A DNA stretch of 64,000 nucleotides, from assembly GCA_034769895.1 (NCBI GenBank), contig CM068372.1:377122910-377186909 (forward strand), in the 5' to 3' direction. This DNA comes from Magicicada septendecula (taxonomy: Eukaryota > Arthropoda > Insecta > Hemiptera > Cicadidae). The position numbers and the translations under genes are program-made. This document shows positions 34,530 through 46,164 of the stretch, one piece after another (the first letter of the stretch is position 1; each line of letters starts with the position of its first letter). Below the pieces are notes generated by a model, which saw nothing but the letters and a program-made list of their open reading frames with translations, was not told the DNA's origin and did not search any database.

Positions 34530-35012
34530 AAAGTGATTTCTAATGACACGAGATTTATTGTCTTAATTCAAATAACAATTAATACAGAATATTTTCAAAT
34601 CAGTGCTTTTCCATATTTCTTACACCCTTATACATCAGGTTGGTTTACTCAAAACTTTGAGACGCAACTCATAAAATGGCATCATCATCATCTTCAAGGA
34701 TTAAACCAAGGATGGTTTGTTCCGGTCTCAAACAGGCGCTGGAGTGACCAGTTCTTCCTCGGAGGTCCCAGTCCCACACCTCACCTGAAGTGGTGGGGCA
34801 GCGCCACCATACGTCTTACCCTGCGATATGCTAGTAACGGACATATTCACTATTAAATTGCTCAAATAACCACTAGCCGGACTCATAAAATGTATTTATA
34901 AAATTATATGGGAGTGATAGTGAAATTATCATTTGTCCTGATGAAAATGGGGGCCAGCCTTCAAGCTAGTCTCGTCCCCCCCCCCAGAGACCAGCTCCTA
35001 ATTACGCAACTG
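34530..35012. mobile_element. Non-autonomous DNA-transposon-like repeat with nested LINE
   Basis: Same repeat as 23745-24047. Here it is interrupted at 34679-34880 by a LINE end flanked by the 12-base duplication ACTCATAAAATG (34667-34678 and 34881-34892). The right end reads CAGCTCCTAATTACGCAACTG. Confidence 0.6.
34679..34880 (-). mobile_element. LINE family B 3' end inserted with 12-base target duplication
   Basis: A minus-strand 3' fragment whose GATGATGATG tail (34681-34692 read in complement) adjoins one target duplication. It contains CTTGGTTTAATCCTTG and GAGACCGGAAC-type 3' sequence also seen at 8040-8080. Severe 5' truncation plus target duplication is typical of target-primed LINE insertion. 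Confidence 0.75.
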
Positions 35013-35130
35013 GCCCCATAGTACGTATGTAGTACGACATGCGTTCTTGTGGAGCAGACAAAATTCTCGCGAAGAGTTTCATAAAAGAAGATACAAGACA
35101 CTCGTTTCATGTAGATCCACTAGACGCAAT

Positions 35131-35300
<170 letters not shown>

Positions 35301-35575
35301 TCAGCGACTAGGCGGATCCCCTGTTGCGGCCCCAAAGAAATATATCCACTTCTCTAACTAGGTCTTCCTATACTTCGTTGTCCAATAGGCTTGTATAGTC
35401 AAACTTCCTTAGGCATCCTATTCAGATGAGCGACCCATCTCTGTTTGTTCTCTGCAATACGATCTTGGATATTAAAAATGTTCATCACTTTACGAATATC
35501 TCCATTGTAGAGCCTATCTTTTCGCGTGCAGTCTTCAAGAATCTCATCTATGATATCCCACTCAGATGTTGACCT
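35301..35575 (-). pseudogene. LINE family B C-terminal fragment
   Basis: Minus strand: CTRKDRLYNGDIRKVMNIFN, then IAENKQRWVAHLNRMPKEV and a stop, then the GRPS and GPQQGIRLVADRRR end. The 3' end adjoins the compound microsatellite. To the right it joins a repeat block shared with 45640-45815. Confidence 0.8.
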
Positions 35576-35725
35576 AGGAGGTGGGTATGAAACCCAGAGC
35601 AAAACCAGAGGTTCAAACGTAGCACTCCTACCCCTGGTCTTTCTCTACAGGACAATGGAAACGTCCTCAGGGGACATTTATCCTACTCGAAAGTTTTCAT
35701 CCGAACATATTATCAGCAATTTTCA
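35560..35725. repeat. Repeat block joined to LINE (copy 1)
   Basis: Sequence from CCTAGGAGGTGGG through GGACAATGGAAACGTCCTCA to the ATCCGAACATATTATC end matches 45645-45815. In both places it adjoins the same point of LINE family B, so the chimeric unit predates at least one of the copies. Nature unknown. Confidence 0.65.
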
Positions 35726-36933
35726 TCCGAAATTAGTTTAATAAAAAAAAAATACTGCTTTTCGTTGAAGAGAAATGAAAAGACAGATGGCAAAAACGAT
35801 GCTGTAAGAATATAGTAAAATAGTTTTCATCGTAACAACAATCGGACGGACGTCACATTGTCGCCGCCGACAACAAAGCAACGTTGGCAACAATAAAGAC
35901 GTAACAATGATCGACAAGCAATTAAGATTTTACAGCGCGGTAATAAAGTAAAGAGTTGAAAGAGCGAGGGAGACGAAGGGTTACGATGGAAGATTAAAGA
36001 ACAATAATATAAATAAATAAGGTCTGAAAGTAATGATAATAAAGCAGTAATGACGATAACAGGCAGCCCTCTTGCGCGCTAATACGCTACTAGAAAAGAG
36101 TAGGGTGCAACCCCTCCACCAACGTCTGATGCGCTCTCTCTCGCACTCTCTCAGTCTCGCTTCCCCTCATTCCCGTTCGGTATCTCCGTCTCGCTCGCAC
36201 TCTGTGTACACAGATAATAACTGCAGATTATATAATTATTTTTAAAAGCTAAAACATTGAATTTTTATGATGAAGGAAATTAAATTCTGCGCCCTCTGCA
36301 ATCCCGCTCCCCCCCCCCCGAAACAACTACCACCGCACACCGGCTTAAATACGGCGCATCGTTTCGGAAATTGACAGACTAATTTTTAAATTGAATATGT
36401 TATTAAAAAGGAGGAAAATAATAAAAAACATATACGTATATACTACCTGTGTGTATGTGTGCGTGTAGGTATATAAATTTTTCATTTTTATTAATATCTT
36501 TTTTTGCATCGTTGTTGTTGTTGTTGTTGTTGTGGTTGTTATTATTTAATCCCAGCAGATGGATGTCCGTTGCTCGGCCGCAGTTTTAGTATTTTATTTT
36601 TGTTGTTGATGTTGTCGGTTGTTGCCGAAGTTAGCGTACGCTTTCGTTTGTAATTAAAAACCTCAACGAAAAATTGTCAGCAAAAACTGAGGTTCAGTTA
36701 ATAGAGAATTACACAAGTGTATGGAAAGAACAACGAGAACAAACAAAATAGCTGATAGTTAGACTCACGAAATAGGAAACGATTCAAAAAACGAACGAGT
36801 GCGCATTGCTGAATGGGATAAACAGAGAAGAAGAGACCCACAATAGGAAGACACATAGGGCATAGACACAAGAGGTAGACGACGATAAAGACACATGCAG
36901 GGCTAAATCATTGAAACAGATACTGCTGTAAAC

Positions 36934-36936
<3 letters not shown>
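35726..36936. other. Unassigned stretch, no gene seen
   Basis: Contains a pyrimidine-rich CTCTCTCTCGC region at 36135-36205, a C homopolymer at 36310-36320 and a short TTG run at 36511-36535. No coding motif. Confidence 0.4.

Positions 36937-37006
<70 letters not shown>
36937..37006. repeat. (GA)n microsatellite
   Basis: Perfect GA/TC run of 70 bases. Confidence 0.98.
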
Positions 37007-37007
<1 letters not shown>

Positions 37008-37274
37008 CTGTACGCTTTAGTCCTATTTTAGTTTCCATTAAATTGCCAATAAAAGCGATTCAGCGCTCAATATGATACGGTACGTAAATAACAAGAGCGG
37101 AGCGGGGTATTTTGTTCGTTCTATATGAAGTATGACGTGTTCTGTACAGTAAACTATGATTAGTTCAACCTTACTTACTTACAGTCGTCAACACGATTGT
37201 GTGTCAGTAGTAATTAACTGTCCGTCCGCGTGTCGCCTACCCCAACGTTTTCTGTTAATACTACTATATACAGT

Positions 37275-37278
37275 ATAT

Positions 37279-37310
<32 letters not shown>

Positions 37311-37322
37311 ATACATGTATAT
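37275..37322. repeat. (TA)n microsatellite
   Basis: TA-rich run with small interruptions; equivalent tracts lie at 39811-39858 and 42949-42976. Confidence 0.95.
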
Positions 37323-37404
37323 AGTATATAATTTTTAGGAGTACTGATATACTGTTCCTAAAAATATTTGTAACATATTACAAATGACGCGAGAGTAATA
37401 ATAT

Positions 37405-38228
37405 TGTAACGACGGTCTCACTGATCGTCGTAAGATACAGTGGAAAACAAAATACAAGACACAAATGAAGCCACCAATAACCACCTTTAATTATCACAAA
37501 TAATAAAATTTGTAGACAGAATGAATTTTAAAAATTCATAACAAAACTAATTACAATGGTTGAACACACGAAAAGAATGACACAGGAAAGATAGCCAAGG
37601 AGAGTTATGCAATGGACCCCACCAGGAAGAAGGAAAAGAGGAAGACCACATATCACCTGGATAGAAGAAATTCAAACTATATTGAGGGAACGAAAAATTG
37701 AATAAGATCTTTGGATGGACAAGCAGCAGCGGAAGTTGAGAATTCAGTCACTTCTATAATCTTTGGTTCCGGAAAGTGTGTAAACATTGTACAGCCGGAA
37801 TAATAATAATAAATAAAATTTGTAGTCAACAAGTTATTCAACAAGAATAATACTCGTATAATAATTCCAGTTACATTTTTGTACACACGCAATAATAATG
37901 TAAAATAATAAAGTTCCACACTAATTATAACACAATAACACTTCACACAATACTTCGACAAACACTCGATCCGCGGTAAGGAAATCCCTCACTGTCCACT
38001 GATTCACAAAGCCAGCCTCTGTCTCTTACATACGTAGCGCGCGTGTTCAAGAATCTTTTCATCCTTACTTAATTACTGACGCTAATGCGTATTTAAAGTG
38101 TGCTCTTGAAGAATCTGGAACATACTTGTACGCGGCCTTGACTGACACAACACCTGCACTTCTAGCGGAGGGGGACGAGTGGAGGTAGCTCTCGCCTGTT
38201 CTACGCGGTTCGATACGGTCTCATTCCA
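37405..38228. mobile_element. Solo LTR with nested LINE insertion (copy 1)
   Basis: Begins TGTAACGACGGTCTC and ends GGTCTCATTCCA, flanked by ATAT on both sides (37401-37404 and 38229-38232), consistent with a 4-base Gypsy-type target duplication. An uninterrupted relative of 489 bases lies at 57109-57597. No internal region or second LTR is present. A LINE end occupies 37516-37811. Confidence 0.75.
37516..37811 (+). mobile_element. LINE family C insertion, 5'-truncated, 14-base target duplication
   Basis: Flanked by AATAAAATTTGTAG at 37502-37515 and 37812-37825. The insert encodes decayed forms of RMTQER, QWTPPGRRKRGRP, LDRRNSN and WMDKQQ (family C, as at 24755-25465) and ends in AATAATAAT. 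The LTR at 57109 lacks it and gives the empty-site arrangement. Confidence 0.88.
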
Positions 38229-38259
38229 ATATTTTTAACGGAGTGTTTTTAAGCTTCAT

Positions 38260-38880
38260 TAAATTTACAAACAATACAAAATGAAAATGTCCACTACAGA
38301 AACAAAGGTAATGGCATTTCGAGGCAAGGAACCAATAAAAACAAAAATAATATTAATGATTAAATTGTAAAACAGGTGATCAATTTAAACTATTTGGGAA
38401 ATGATACTGGCTATGATAAGAATCATGATATTGAAGTTAAGTTAGGTAAGTTCCAGGCAATACATCGTATTTCTAGAAGCAAGGTACGTCAAGATACAAA
38501 ATAAAGTCTTACGAAGTTATGGCGGTCCCTGTAGTGTCCTATGGGTGTGAATTATGGACAAAAACCAAGACACAAGAAAGTAAAATACAGAGCTCGGATG
38601 TGGCGTTCTTAAGAGGAGTTAAAAGGCGTTCTAAACTTGACCGTATAAAGAATGAGATCGTAAGAGAAGGATTATAACTAAAGATATAAGTATAAAATAT
38701 AAGTATAGAATATAAGTAAAGAATTATAAGTAGGAGAAGAACTTGCATAAAAGATTCAAAGATTATAAACAACTGTAGAAAGAACACGTAGAAAGAATGT
38801 CAGATTCAAGACTGGTCAAAGATGTCTGGAAATATAAACATATAGGACACAGATGTGCGTGTAGACCCAGAAGAGATATC
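38260..38880 (+). pseudogene. LINE family B fragment
   Basis: MKMSTTETKVMAFRGKEPIK (about 38281-38340) starts a region that, after frame changes, gives YEVMAVPVVSYGCELW, SSDVAFLRGVKRR, DYKQL and HVERMSDSRLVKDVWKYK, then HIGHRCACRPRR. The KxMAFxGKxP and GCExW motifs define the family. An AAGTATAGAATATAAGTA insertion at 38680-38720 interrupts it. No intact frame. Confidence 0.75.
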
Positions 38881-39460
38881 TCGGAAATGATATTGGCTAC
38901 GATAAGAATTATGATATTGATGTTAACACAAGTTACTTACCCAACTACCCAACTACTTACCTATCTATGTTACTAAGAATCTGGAACACATCTATGTTCC
39001 AGACGATGTGTGGGACAATCAGTCGTCTTTTTAGAAACAAGATACGCCGAGAGACAAAATTAAAGTTGTACAAAGTTATGGCGGTTCCTGTAGTGCCCTG
39101 TGTGTGTGAATTGTGAGCGACAACCAAGAAACAAGAATGTAAAATACAGGCCTCGGAAATGGCGTTTTTAAGAGGAGTTGAAAGGTGTTTTAAACTTGAC
39201 CGTATAAACAATGACGTCATACGAGAAGAATTTTAAGTTTTCAACTTCAACGACAGATTAAAAGATTATAAACAACGGTGGTAAGAACACTTAGAAAGAA
39301 TGTCAGATTCCAGACTGACCAAACAAGTCTGAAAATATAAACCTATAGGACACAGGTGTGTTGGTAGACCCAGGAGGAGATGGCTGGAGGATCTTTGAAG
39401 GCGGAACAGGCAGCACCTTGCCTATGCCGTGTTGTGAAGATGTGATGATGGTGATGATGA
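38881..39460 (+). pseudogene. LINE family B fragment, second tandem copy
   Basis: Repeats the same coding order as the fragment directly upstream: RLFRNKIRRETKLKLYKVMA, VPVVPCVCELW, QASEMAFLRGVERCFKLDRI, DRLKDYKQRW, EHLERMSDSRLTKQV and GHRCVGRPRRRWLEDL. It ends with a GATGATGGTGATGATGATGA tail near 39440-39475. Several frame changes and stops. Confidence 0.8.
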
Positions 39461-39810
39461 TGACGACGACGACGTTCTTCGTCATTGGTCATACTTTAGA
39501 GCCATGTAAAACAACATTTTATTTGATGGTCTGGAAAACTATTTGTTGTTTTCTTTACTCACAAATTTGTTACATGTTACCCCATGCAATGTTTTATCAA
39601 TTTTTACCACGTGATAACTTTACCGCGATGACACTGGAACAGGTTGCGTCCCGATGTATAACCTACCTCAGACATTTAAACAGCCGACACAGTTTAATTT
39701 TTAAACTCTAAATCAGCAGGCTTTCAATACTTAATTTATTCAGTGTCCTGCTACGAGTATTCAGGATTGAGATCACTCGCCTACCTCAACGTTTTCTGTT
39801 AATACTACTA

Positions 39811-39815
39811 TATAT

Positions 39816-39858
<43 letters not shown>
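39811..39858. repeat. (TA)n microsatellite at insertion point
   Basis: TA run forming the left border of the AT-rich element; its counterpart is at 42949-42976. Confidence 0.95.
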
Positions 39859-39860
<2 letters not shown>

Positions 39861-42800
39861 TGCTACAACACAAATAAGCCACCCCAGTACCAGGTATAAA
39901 AAAGATGATAATAAATATAAATATACTTCATATTAAATAAAATGATTAAATATAAATAAAATATAAAGACAGTGACACGACAAACGACGATATTACCTAA
40001 CCCAAGTGATTGACCAAACAAACAGGAACCAACAAAGAAGGGAAAAAATCAAAACCAAAGAAGAATAAAGACAATTGAAGGAAGTGAACGAATTCCTACA
40101 ACTAAATAAAATCAAACCAGACGAGAAGGGGAGAACCGAAGAAAAATGAAGCCAATTGAAAATGAAGAAGAAGGAGAAGAAGCAGAAAAATGAAGAGGAA
40201 ACAAAGTGAAACCAAGAGATAAAAAACACCACATATAAAAGGGAGAAATGGTAAACTCAAATATAAAATATTGTGAATAAAACCAATAAGTATCCAATAC
40301 CGGAAATAAATATTATTGTAAATGAAATAATTTATATAACTGTTTTAAACAAAAACAGTAAAGTAATCTAGTAAAGAAAAGTACACTAACCCAAAAATTA
40401 GAGTTAGATATCGAAAAATATCATTAATACTATGTATAATTTATGATAAAAGAAATAGTGAGAAAGTGAGAAGGTGAGAAAGAGAAATAATTATAGGGAT
40501 TACCCACTAAAAAACACTTAATGTAAACAGTTAAAAAAGTGCAATAGTGAAGGTGTAAATACCCCAAAATAGTGAGTGTATCAGTGATAAACACCAATTA
40601 ATTAAAGGTGAAAGTGATAAGTGAAAAAAGATATTGTAAATGATAGTATGAATATTAAAAAAAATAGTAATAGATAAGAAAACACTTAGTAAATCATTGA
40701 TGAACCAATAAATGATTTAAGAGTGAGCTTATAAAAATTATATAGTTAAGGATAGTTAGAAATAGTATTTAAAGTAGAGATAGATAAAGGATATGATGTT
40801 ATTCAGGGAAGAAAGCCCACGTAAAAACAGTTTGTGTTAACATGGAATGGAGAAAGGAATTAGTAATGAATTAAGAATTTAAGTATATAAATAATAAACA
40901 CCCTATGTTATAAGGGAAAATAAATTAAATAAGTTTGAAGGAAGTGATGATATTTCTCGCTCAAAATAATAGTTAAAGAATGAAATGTATGTTAAACCAA
41001 CAGTAAGTAATAACTTGTAAAGAATTGTTCATTTTAATTTTATGGATAGGATATGACTGAAGGAAGCTTACAGTTCATAGGCCTAATTGTTATATTTTAA
41101 GTATTAAGATATAGAAAATAATCTTGAAATGTAAACAGAACACAAACTAATTCAAGACACAACAACCACTAAACAAATCAATTATAACAACAGGACAAAA
41201 CGCTTTGTAATAAATTGAAAAATAATTAGAATATAATAAGTAAAAATAATCAATGGCTACTTAGGCCTAGGAAATGCTTAACTGCCAAAACCAATAATAA
41301 CAAGTTGTATAAAATCCACCAGGAAATTAACAAATCTAAGGCAAGTAACTAGCCAATAATTATTTTAAAAGAAAAATGTTACAATAAGAGATTAAATTAA
41401 AAGAATTATGTAATTATCAAATGTCAACATAATTAGACAAAAGTTAATATCTAATAGAACATGACCTTATGAGGTATTGTTTTAATCTTTGAAAGGAAAT
41501 AAATACAATCGTGATAATATTTAATACCCAGAAGGGAGGACAGAAGAATAAAATCAATCAGAAAATATATAATAAATTTTGAATAAAAATTCAAATATAA
41601 TAACAATGCTTTTAATCGAGGCCTTAACCAATCAAAGGGTTTCAGTTACCATAGAAACGGGCCGTTGGTTACTAATTTTCCGTTAAATTTACTTACTTGA
41701 AAAAATTACGCTTGGGTAGGAGGTACGCAAAATATTGTATGACCGAAATTTTATTTTAAAAAGTTTAAAAAACATTCAGAAGTCAACAACATGAACCAGT
41801 GACAAGGAGGTGAAGAGTTTCAACGATTAACAGATGTCCAGGAACCAAATAAACGAAAATTAAATAGCAGAAATTCCCAAGACAATTTAGAAGAAGACGC
41901 CAACAGCCTAAATCACTCCAAAGTTGATGAAATTTCCATTACCCCAGAACAATGACCTATCACAACCTTCTAAACTGATAAGTATCATTTAAATACAATA
42001 ATCCCAGGAATAAAAGCACTTTATATATTTCTCACATCAATACAAAATTCTTACTATGAAATCAAAATAATTTTCTTTCAAGGACTGAATAACATAAACT
42101 TACGTAACAAAATTGTTAACTAAAAAATAACCTCGCACTAATCTACGAAATTTGTAACAACTGTTACTACACTGCCGAACAATTTGTAAACACACTTTAT
42201 ACCATTTAAGTACGGATAAGGTACGGTAGTGTACTTTTTTAATGTAACCATATTTTATGCTTTCTTTATAATCCAAAGAACTCCAGATTTTGGGCGAGTT
42301 AATATATAATGTACAAACAGTCTCCATGTTGGCCTCAGTATAACTCGTTTCAAAATTAATTTCGTCAGCCTAGAGATTTATGTTTCATGTTTTAAGCCGG
42401 AGCAATTTTATTGAAAACTAACTTATAATATTTGTGTCACATTGATTAATGACCAAACCATAATTAAAGGTACAGTACAGAGTATTACCATTGTTTTATT
42501 TCATAGGAAGTTGTATAATATATGTGTGTGTTAGCGATTTCACTGAGCAGACAACTAGCGCTCTTGCCATATGGGCAATACAGTAAGCTGTACAGAGGCG
42601 GGAATCATTCGAACGATCCAGCCGTCACCGCTGATAACACCAATCTAACTTATAAATTCACAAATTTAATTGTTTTCATTAAACAATTTGGCGCCACCCG
42701 GGATTCACGACCCCTATGAAATTACAGGTAGGTTGTACTGATAATTGTGACAACGCTACGGACTTCGGTAGCAACAACCATTAATGTAACGACAGGTGTG

Positions 42801-42948
42801 AGACGAACACACCACACTAACACTTTCTACACATAAAAAACAGGTGTACACATTTTACAGATACGACAGAGTCGTTCAGATCGTTACAGATTGGCTTCCA
42901 TCGCGGGGCTTGAACGAAGACGAGGACGTCATTCAGATCGTTACAATA
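39859..42948 (+). mobile_element. AT-rich non-coding element (copy 2) inserted in (TA)n; possible long LTR plus leader
   Basis: A-rich, gene-free, 3.1 kb. Both flanks are the same TA-rich tract of the duplicated block, which makes this an insertion. The part up to about 42690 matches the complement of 12155-15040 at both ends. At 42690 comes TTTGGCGCCACCCGGGATTC, like a primer-binding site following an LTR, then 250 bases with repeated CAGATCGTTACA (42869-42880 and 42931-42943). It could be a long LTR with a remnant of the internal leader. No coding motif on either strand. Confidence 0.6.
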
Positions 42949-42976
42949 TATATATTATATATATACATATATATTT
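42949..42976. repeat. (TA)n microsatellite
   Basis: TA run at the right border of the AT-rich insertion. Confidence 0.9.
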
Positions 42977-43063
42977 AGTACATAATTTTTAGGAGTACTG
43001 ATATAGTCTACTGTTCCTAAAAATATTTGTAACATATCACAAATGACGCGAGAGTAATAATAT

Positions 43064-43902
43064 TGTAACGACGGTCTCCCTGATCGTCGTATGGTACAGT
43101 GGAAAACAAAATACAAGAAACCAATGAAGTCACCAATAACCACTTTTAATTATCACAAATAATAAAATTTGTAGACAGAATGAATTTGAAAAATTCAATT
43201 GTTGATTTTATCCAAACAAACAAATTACAATGGTTGAACACACGAAAAGAATGACACAGGAAAGATAGCCAAGGAGACTTATGCAATGGACCCCACCAGG
43301 AAGAAGGAAAAGAGGAAGACCACATATCACCTGGATAGAAGAAATTCAAACTATATTGAGGGAACGAAAAATTGAATAATATCTTTGAATGGATAAGCAG
43401 CAGTGGAAGTTGAGAATCCAATCACTTCTATAATCTTTGGTTCCGGAAAGTGTGTAAACATTGTACAGCCGGAATAATAATAATAAATAAAATTTGTAGT
43501 CAACAAGTTATTCAACAAGAATAATACTCGTATAATAATTCCAGTTACATTTTTGTACACACGCAATAATAATGTAAAATAATAAAGTTCCACACTAATT
43601 ATAACACAATAACACTTCACACAATACTTCGACAAACACTCGATCCGCGGTAAGGAAATCCCTCACTGTCCACTGATTCACAAAGCCAGCCTCTGTCTCT
43701 TATATACGTTGCGCGCGTGTTCAAGAATCTTTTCATCCTTGCTTAATTACTGACGCTAATGCGTATTTAAAGTGTGCTCTTGAAGAATCTGGAACATACT
43801 TGTACGCGGCCTTGACTGACACAACACCTGCACTTCTAGCGGAGGGGGACGAGTGGAGGTAGCTCTCGCCTGTTCTACGCGGTTCGATACGGTCTCATTC
43901 AA
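43064..43902. mobile_element. Solo LTR with nested LINE insertion (copy 2)
   Basis: Same LTR as 37405-38228, flanked by ATAT (43060-43063 and 43903-43906). The terminal CA has a C-to-A change upstream (CATTCAA). It includes the same LINE with the same target duplication, so both were copied together in the block duplication. Confidence 0.78.
43175..43485 (+). mobile_element. LINE family C insertion (duplicated copy)
   Basis: Flanked by AATAAAATTTGTAG at 43161-43174 and 43486-43499. It retains KNSIVDFIQT at 43190-43220, which is partly deleted in the copy at 37516, so this copy is closer to the original insertion. Confidence 0.88.
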
Positions 43903-43954
43903 ATATTTTTAACGGAGTGTTTTTAAGCTTCATTAAATTTACAAACAATACAAA

Positions 43955-44500
43955 ATGAAAATGTCCACTACAGAAACAAAGGTAATGGCATTTCGAGGCA
44001 AGGAACCAATAAAAACAAAAATAATATTAATGATTAAATTGTAAAACAGGTGATCAATTTAAACTATTTGGGAAATGATACTGGCTATGATAAGAATCAT
44101 GATATTGAAGTTAAGTTAGGTAAGTTCCAGGTAATAAATCGTATTTCTAGAAGCAAGGTACGTCAAGATACAAAATAAAGTCTTACGAAGTTATGGCGGT
44201 CCCTGTATTGTCCTATGGGTGTGAATTATGGACAAAAACCAAGACACAAGAAAGTAAAATACAGAGCTCGGATGTGGCGTTCGGATGTGACAGATTAAAA
44301 GATTATAAACAACGGTGGTAAGAACACTTAGAAAGAATGTCAGATTCCAGAATGACCAAACAAGTCTGAAAATATAAACCTATAGGACACAGGTGTGTTG
44401 GTAGACCCAGGAGGAGATGGCTGGAGGAGATTGCTGGAGGATCTCTGAAGGCGGAACAGGCAGCACCTTGCCTATGCCGTGTTGTGAAGATGTGATGTTG
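43955..44500 (+). pseudogene. LINE family B fragment in duplicated block
   Basis: Parallels 38280-38630 (MKMSTTETKVMAFRGKEPIK) and then, after a junction at about 44287, 39255-39460 (DRLKDYKQRW, GHRCVGRPRRRWLEE). The GGCTGGAGGA phrase is duplicated at 44420-44440. No intact frame. Confidence 0.75.
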
Positions 44501-44924
44501 AGTTGGAGAATTAAAGAAGGAATTTATTTGATATTCTTATTATAAGTACAATAATAATTACTCTTATCTGTTTGCGCAGTGTGTTACCAAACGTTGGTGT
44601 CAAACTTCGGGAAATGAATCTACTCATTAAACTGAAGGAAAATGTCCAATATGGCGAAAAAGCTTCGGTTTCTGTCTGCATTTGTGTGTGTGTGATTACT
44701 GCTAACAAGATGAGACATTGAGTTGCAATTTGGTATACACAGTACGTTTACCACTTGTTGTACTAACAAAATGTGTAAACCAAAATGTTGTCTTAAAAAT
44801 TTTCAAAATGGCGGCTGATGGAAACTTTTAATTCCAACTTCCACAAAAATCAGTAGGCCTACTCATAAATAAAAGTATCTTACTATATAAACAAAAATCT
44901 AGCACTGTTATTCGTAATACAGTG

Positions 44925-45065
44925 GTATCTTACGAATATAAACCTATCGTACATAAGTGTGTGGGTAGGGAGAGGTGAAAGAGGCTGGAGAATCTTCGAA
45001 TGCCGAACAGGCGGCACCTTGCCTATGCCGTGATGTGATGACGATGATAACTGACAAACTGTAAA
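44925..45065 (+). pseudogene. LINE family B 3' end
   Basis: A short fragment parallel to 39330-39460: KYKPI-like, HKCVGR, RLENLR and AEQAAPCLCRDV, ending in GATGACGATGAT. Decayed. Confidence 0.65.
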
Positions 45066-45440
45066 AGTAGAGGTTCAGCTAACGTACTGTTGTCCCAACG
45101 AATCATTTTACTTATTTATTTAATGAGCGAAGTGAGTTCTCGGTTTTAATTAGACCGTTTGTTATTTGTCTGTCTGTCTACCCATCTGTTTGGGGTATGT
45201 CTCATGATAACTTTTAAACACATCACGTATTCCTCCCAAATATAAGGGGGCGGGAGACAAAACTGTGAGGGAAAAATTTAACAAAATAAACTATGTCTGG
45301 TGTCAAATCAAAACGAATTTTAACCAGAATCTAAAAACAGTGATTAGTTTTGAAAATTAAAAAATTTGTTGTACAGAAAGACTAAAATAGTGTCAACATT
45401 TTGAAAGATTTGTAAAAACCATATGGGGTGTCAAATTACA
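45066..45440. other. Unassigned stretch, no gene seen
   Basis: AT-rich with a short TGTCTGTCTGTC run at 45166-45180. No motif. Confidence 0.4.
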
Positions 45441-45645
45441 TCGTTGTCCAACGGGCTTGTATAGCCAAACGTTCTTAGCCAACCTGGCATTTGGCATCCT
45501 ACTCAGATGAACGATCCATCCCTCTTTGTTCTCTGCAAAACGACGTTTGATATTAAAAATGTTCAACACTTTACGAACGTCTCCATTTCAGAGTCTATAT
45601 CTTCGTGTGCAACCTTTACCAGTCGCAAGAATCTCATCTACGATG
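45441..45645 (-). pseudogene. LINE family B C-terminal fragment
   Basis: Minus strand gives a decayed TRRYRL, VRKVLNIFNIK, and AENKEGWIVHLSRMPNARL, matching the segment at 35390-35520. To the right it passes into the shared repeat block at 45645-45815. Confidence 0.7.
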
Positions 45646-45815
45646 CCTGTATCCCACTCAGGTGATGGCCTAGGAGGTGGGTCTCCGAATGAAACCCAAA
45701 GCAGGACCACAGGCTCAAAAGTATCAGTCCTACCACTGGTCTTACTCTGTAGGACAATGGTAACGTCCTCAGAAGACACTTATCCTACTTGAAAGCTTTC
45801 ATCCGACATATTATC
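45646..45815. repeat. Repeat block joined to LINE (copy 2)
   Basis: Counterpart of 35560-35725 with the same junction to LINE family B. Its minus frame (QSKTSGRTDTFEPVVLLWVS) is partly kept in both copies, but the family is not known to me. Confidence 0.65.
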
Positions 45816-46160
45816 AGACGTTAAAAATTGTTATACAGCAGGCCTCAAATATGGTCGACATTTTGAAAAATTTGTAAAAATTTGTGTCAAATTAAAGGGA
45901 ACATACGTTAGTGGCAGTACGTTAGACTAGTATCCGGGTGTAAGCTGAGCAGTCATCGAGCTGCATCGGTGAACACGGCCACAAATGAAGTGATTTGCAC
46001 TGACAACTTCACCACTTTTTATCAGCCATTTGTTCACCCAGGATAGAATGCTAGTACGATTGTAGTGGTATCCCAAACCAACGTTGAAACTGAACATGAA
46101 AGTCCGGTTTGCCACCCGGCTCATACCAATATTTCGAGCCAAGTAATCAAATTAATGAAA
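45816..46160. other. Unassigned stretch, no gene seen
   Basis: No recognised motif. The minus frame at 45927-46142 is unsupported. Confidence 0.4.
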
Positions 46161-46164
46161 CTAA

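Larger units (their letters stand above)
37235..38645. repeat. Duplicated block, copy 1
   Basis: From CGCCTACCCCAACGTTTTCT through a (TA)n tract, a solo LTR with nested LINE and part of LINE family B. The same order recurs at 39779-44287, interrupted there by a 3.1 kb AT-rich element inside the (TA)n. Differences between copies are few, so the duplication is younger than most repeats in the window. Confidence 0.85.
39779..44500. repeat. Duplicated block, copy 2 (interrupted)
   Basis: Starts CGCCTACCTCAACGTTTTCT (39779) and resumes after the AT-rich insert at 42949 with (TA)n and TTTTTAGGAGTACTGATATA. It continues to about 44287 parallel to 38630, then jumps to sequence parallel to 39255-39460. 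So relative to copy 1 it carries one insertion and one deletion of about 0.6 kb. Confidence 0.8.

Noticed and set aside
42690..42945. Possible tRNA gene or tRNA-derived SINE (GGGATTCACGACCCC, GGGGCTTGAACG)
   Set aside because: No cloverleaf could be drawn and A and B boxes are not both present; a primer-binding-site explanation fits the first part better.
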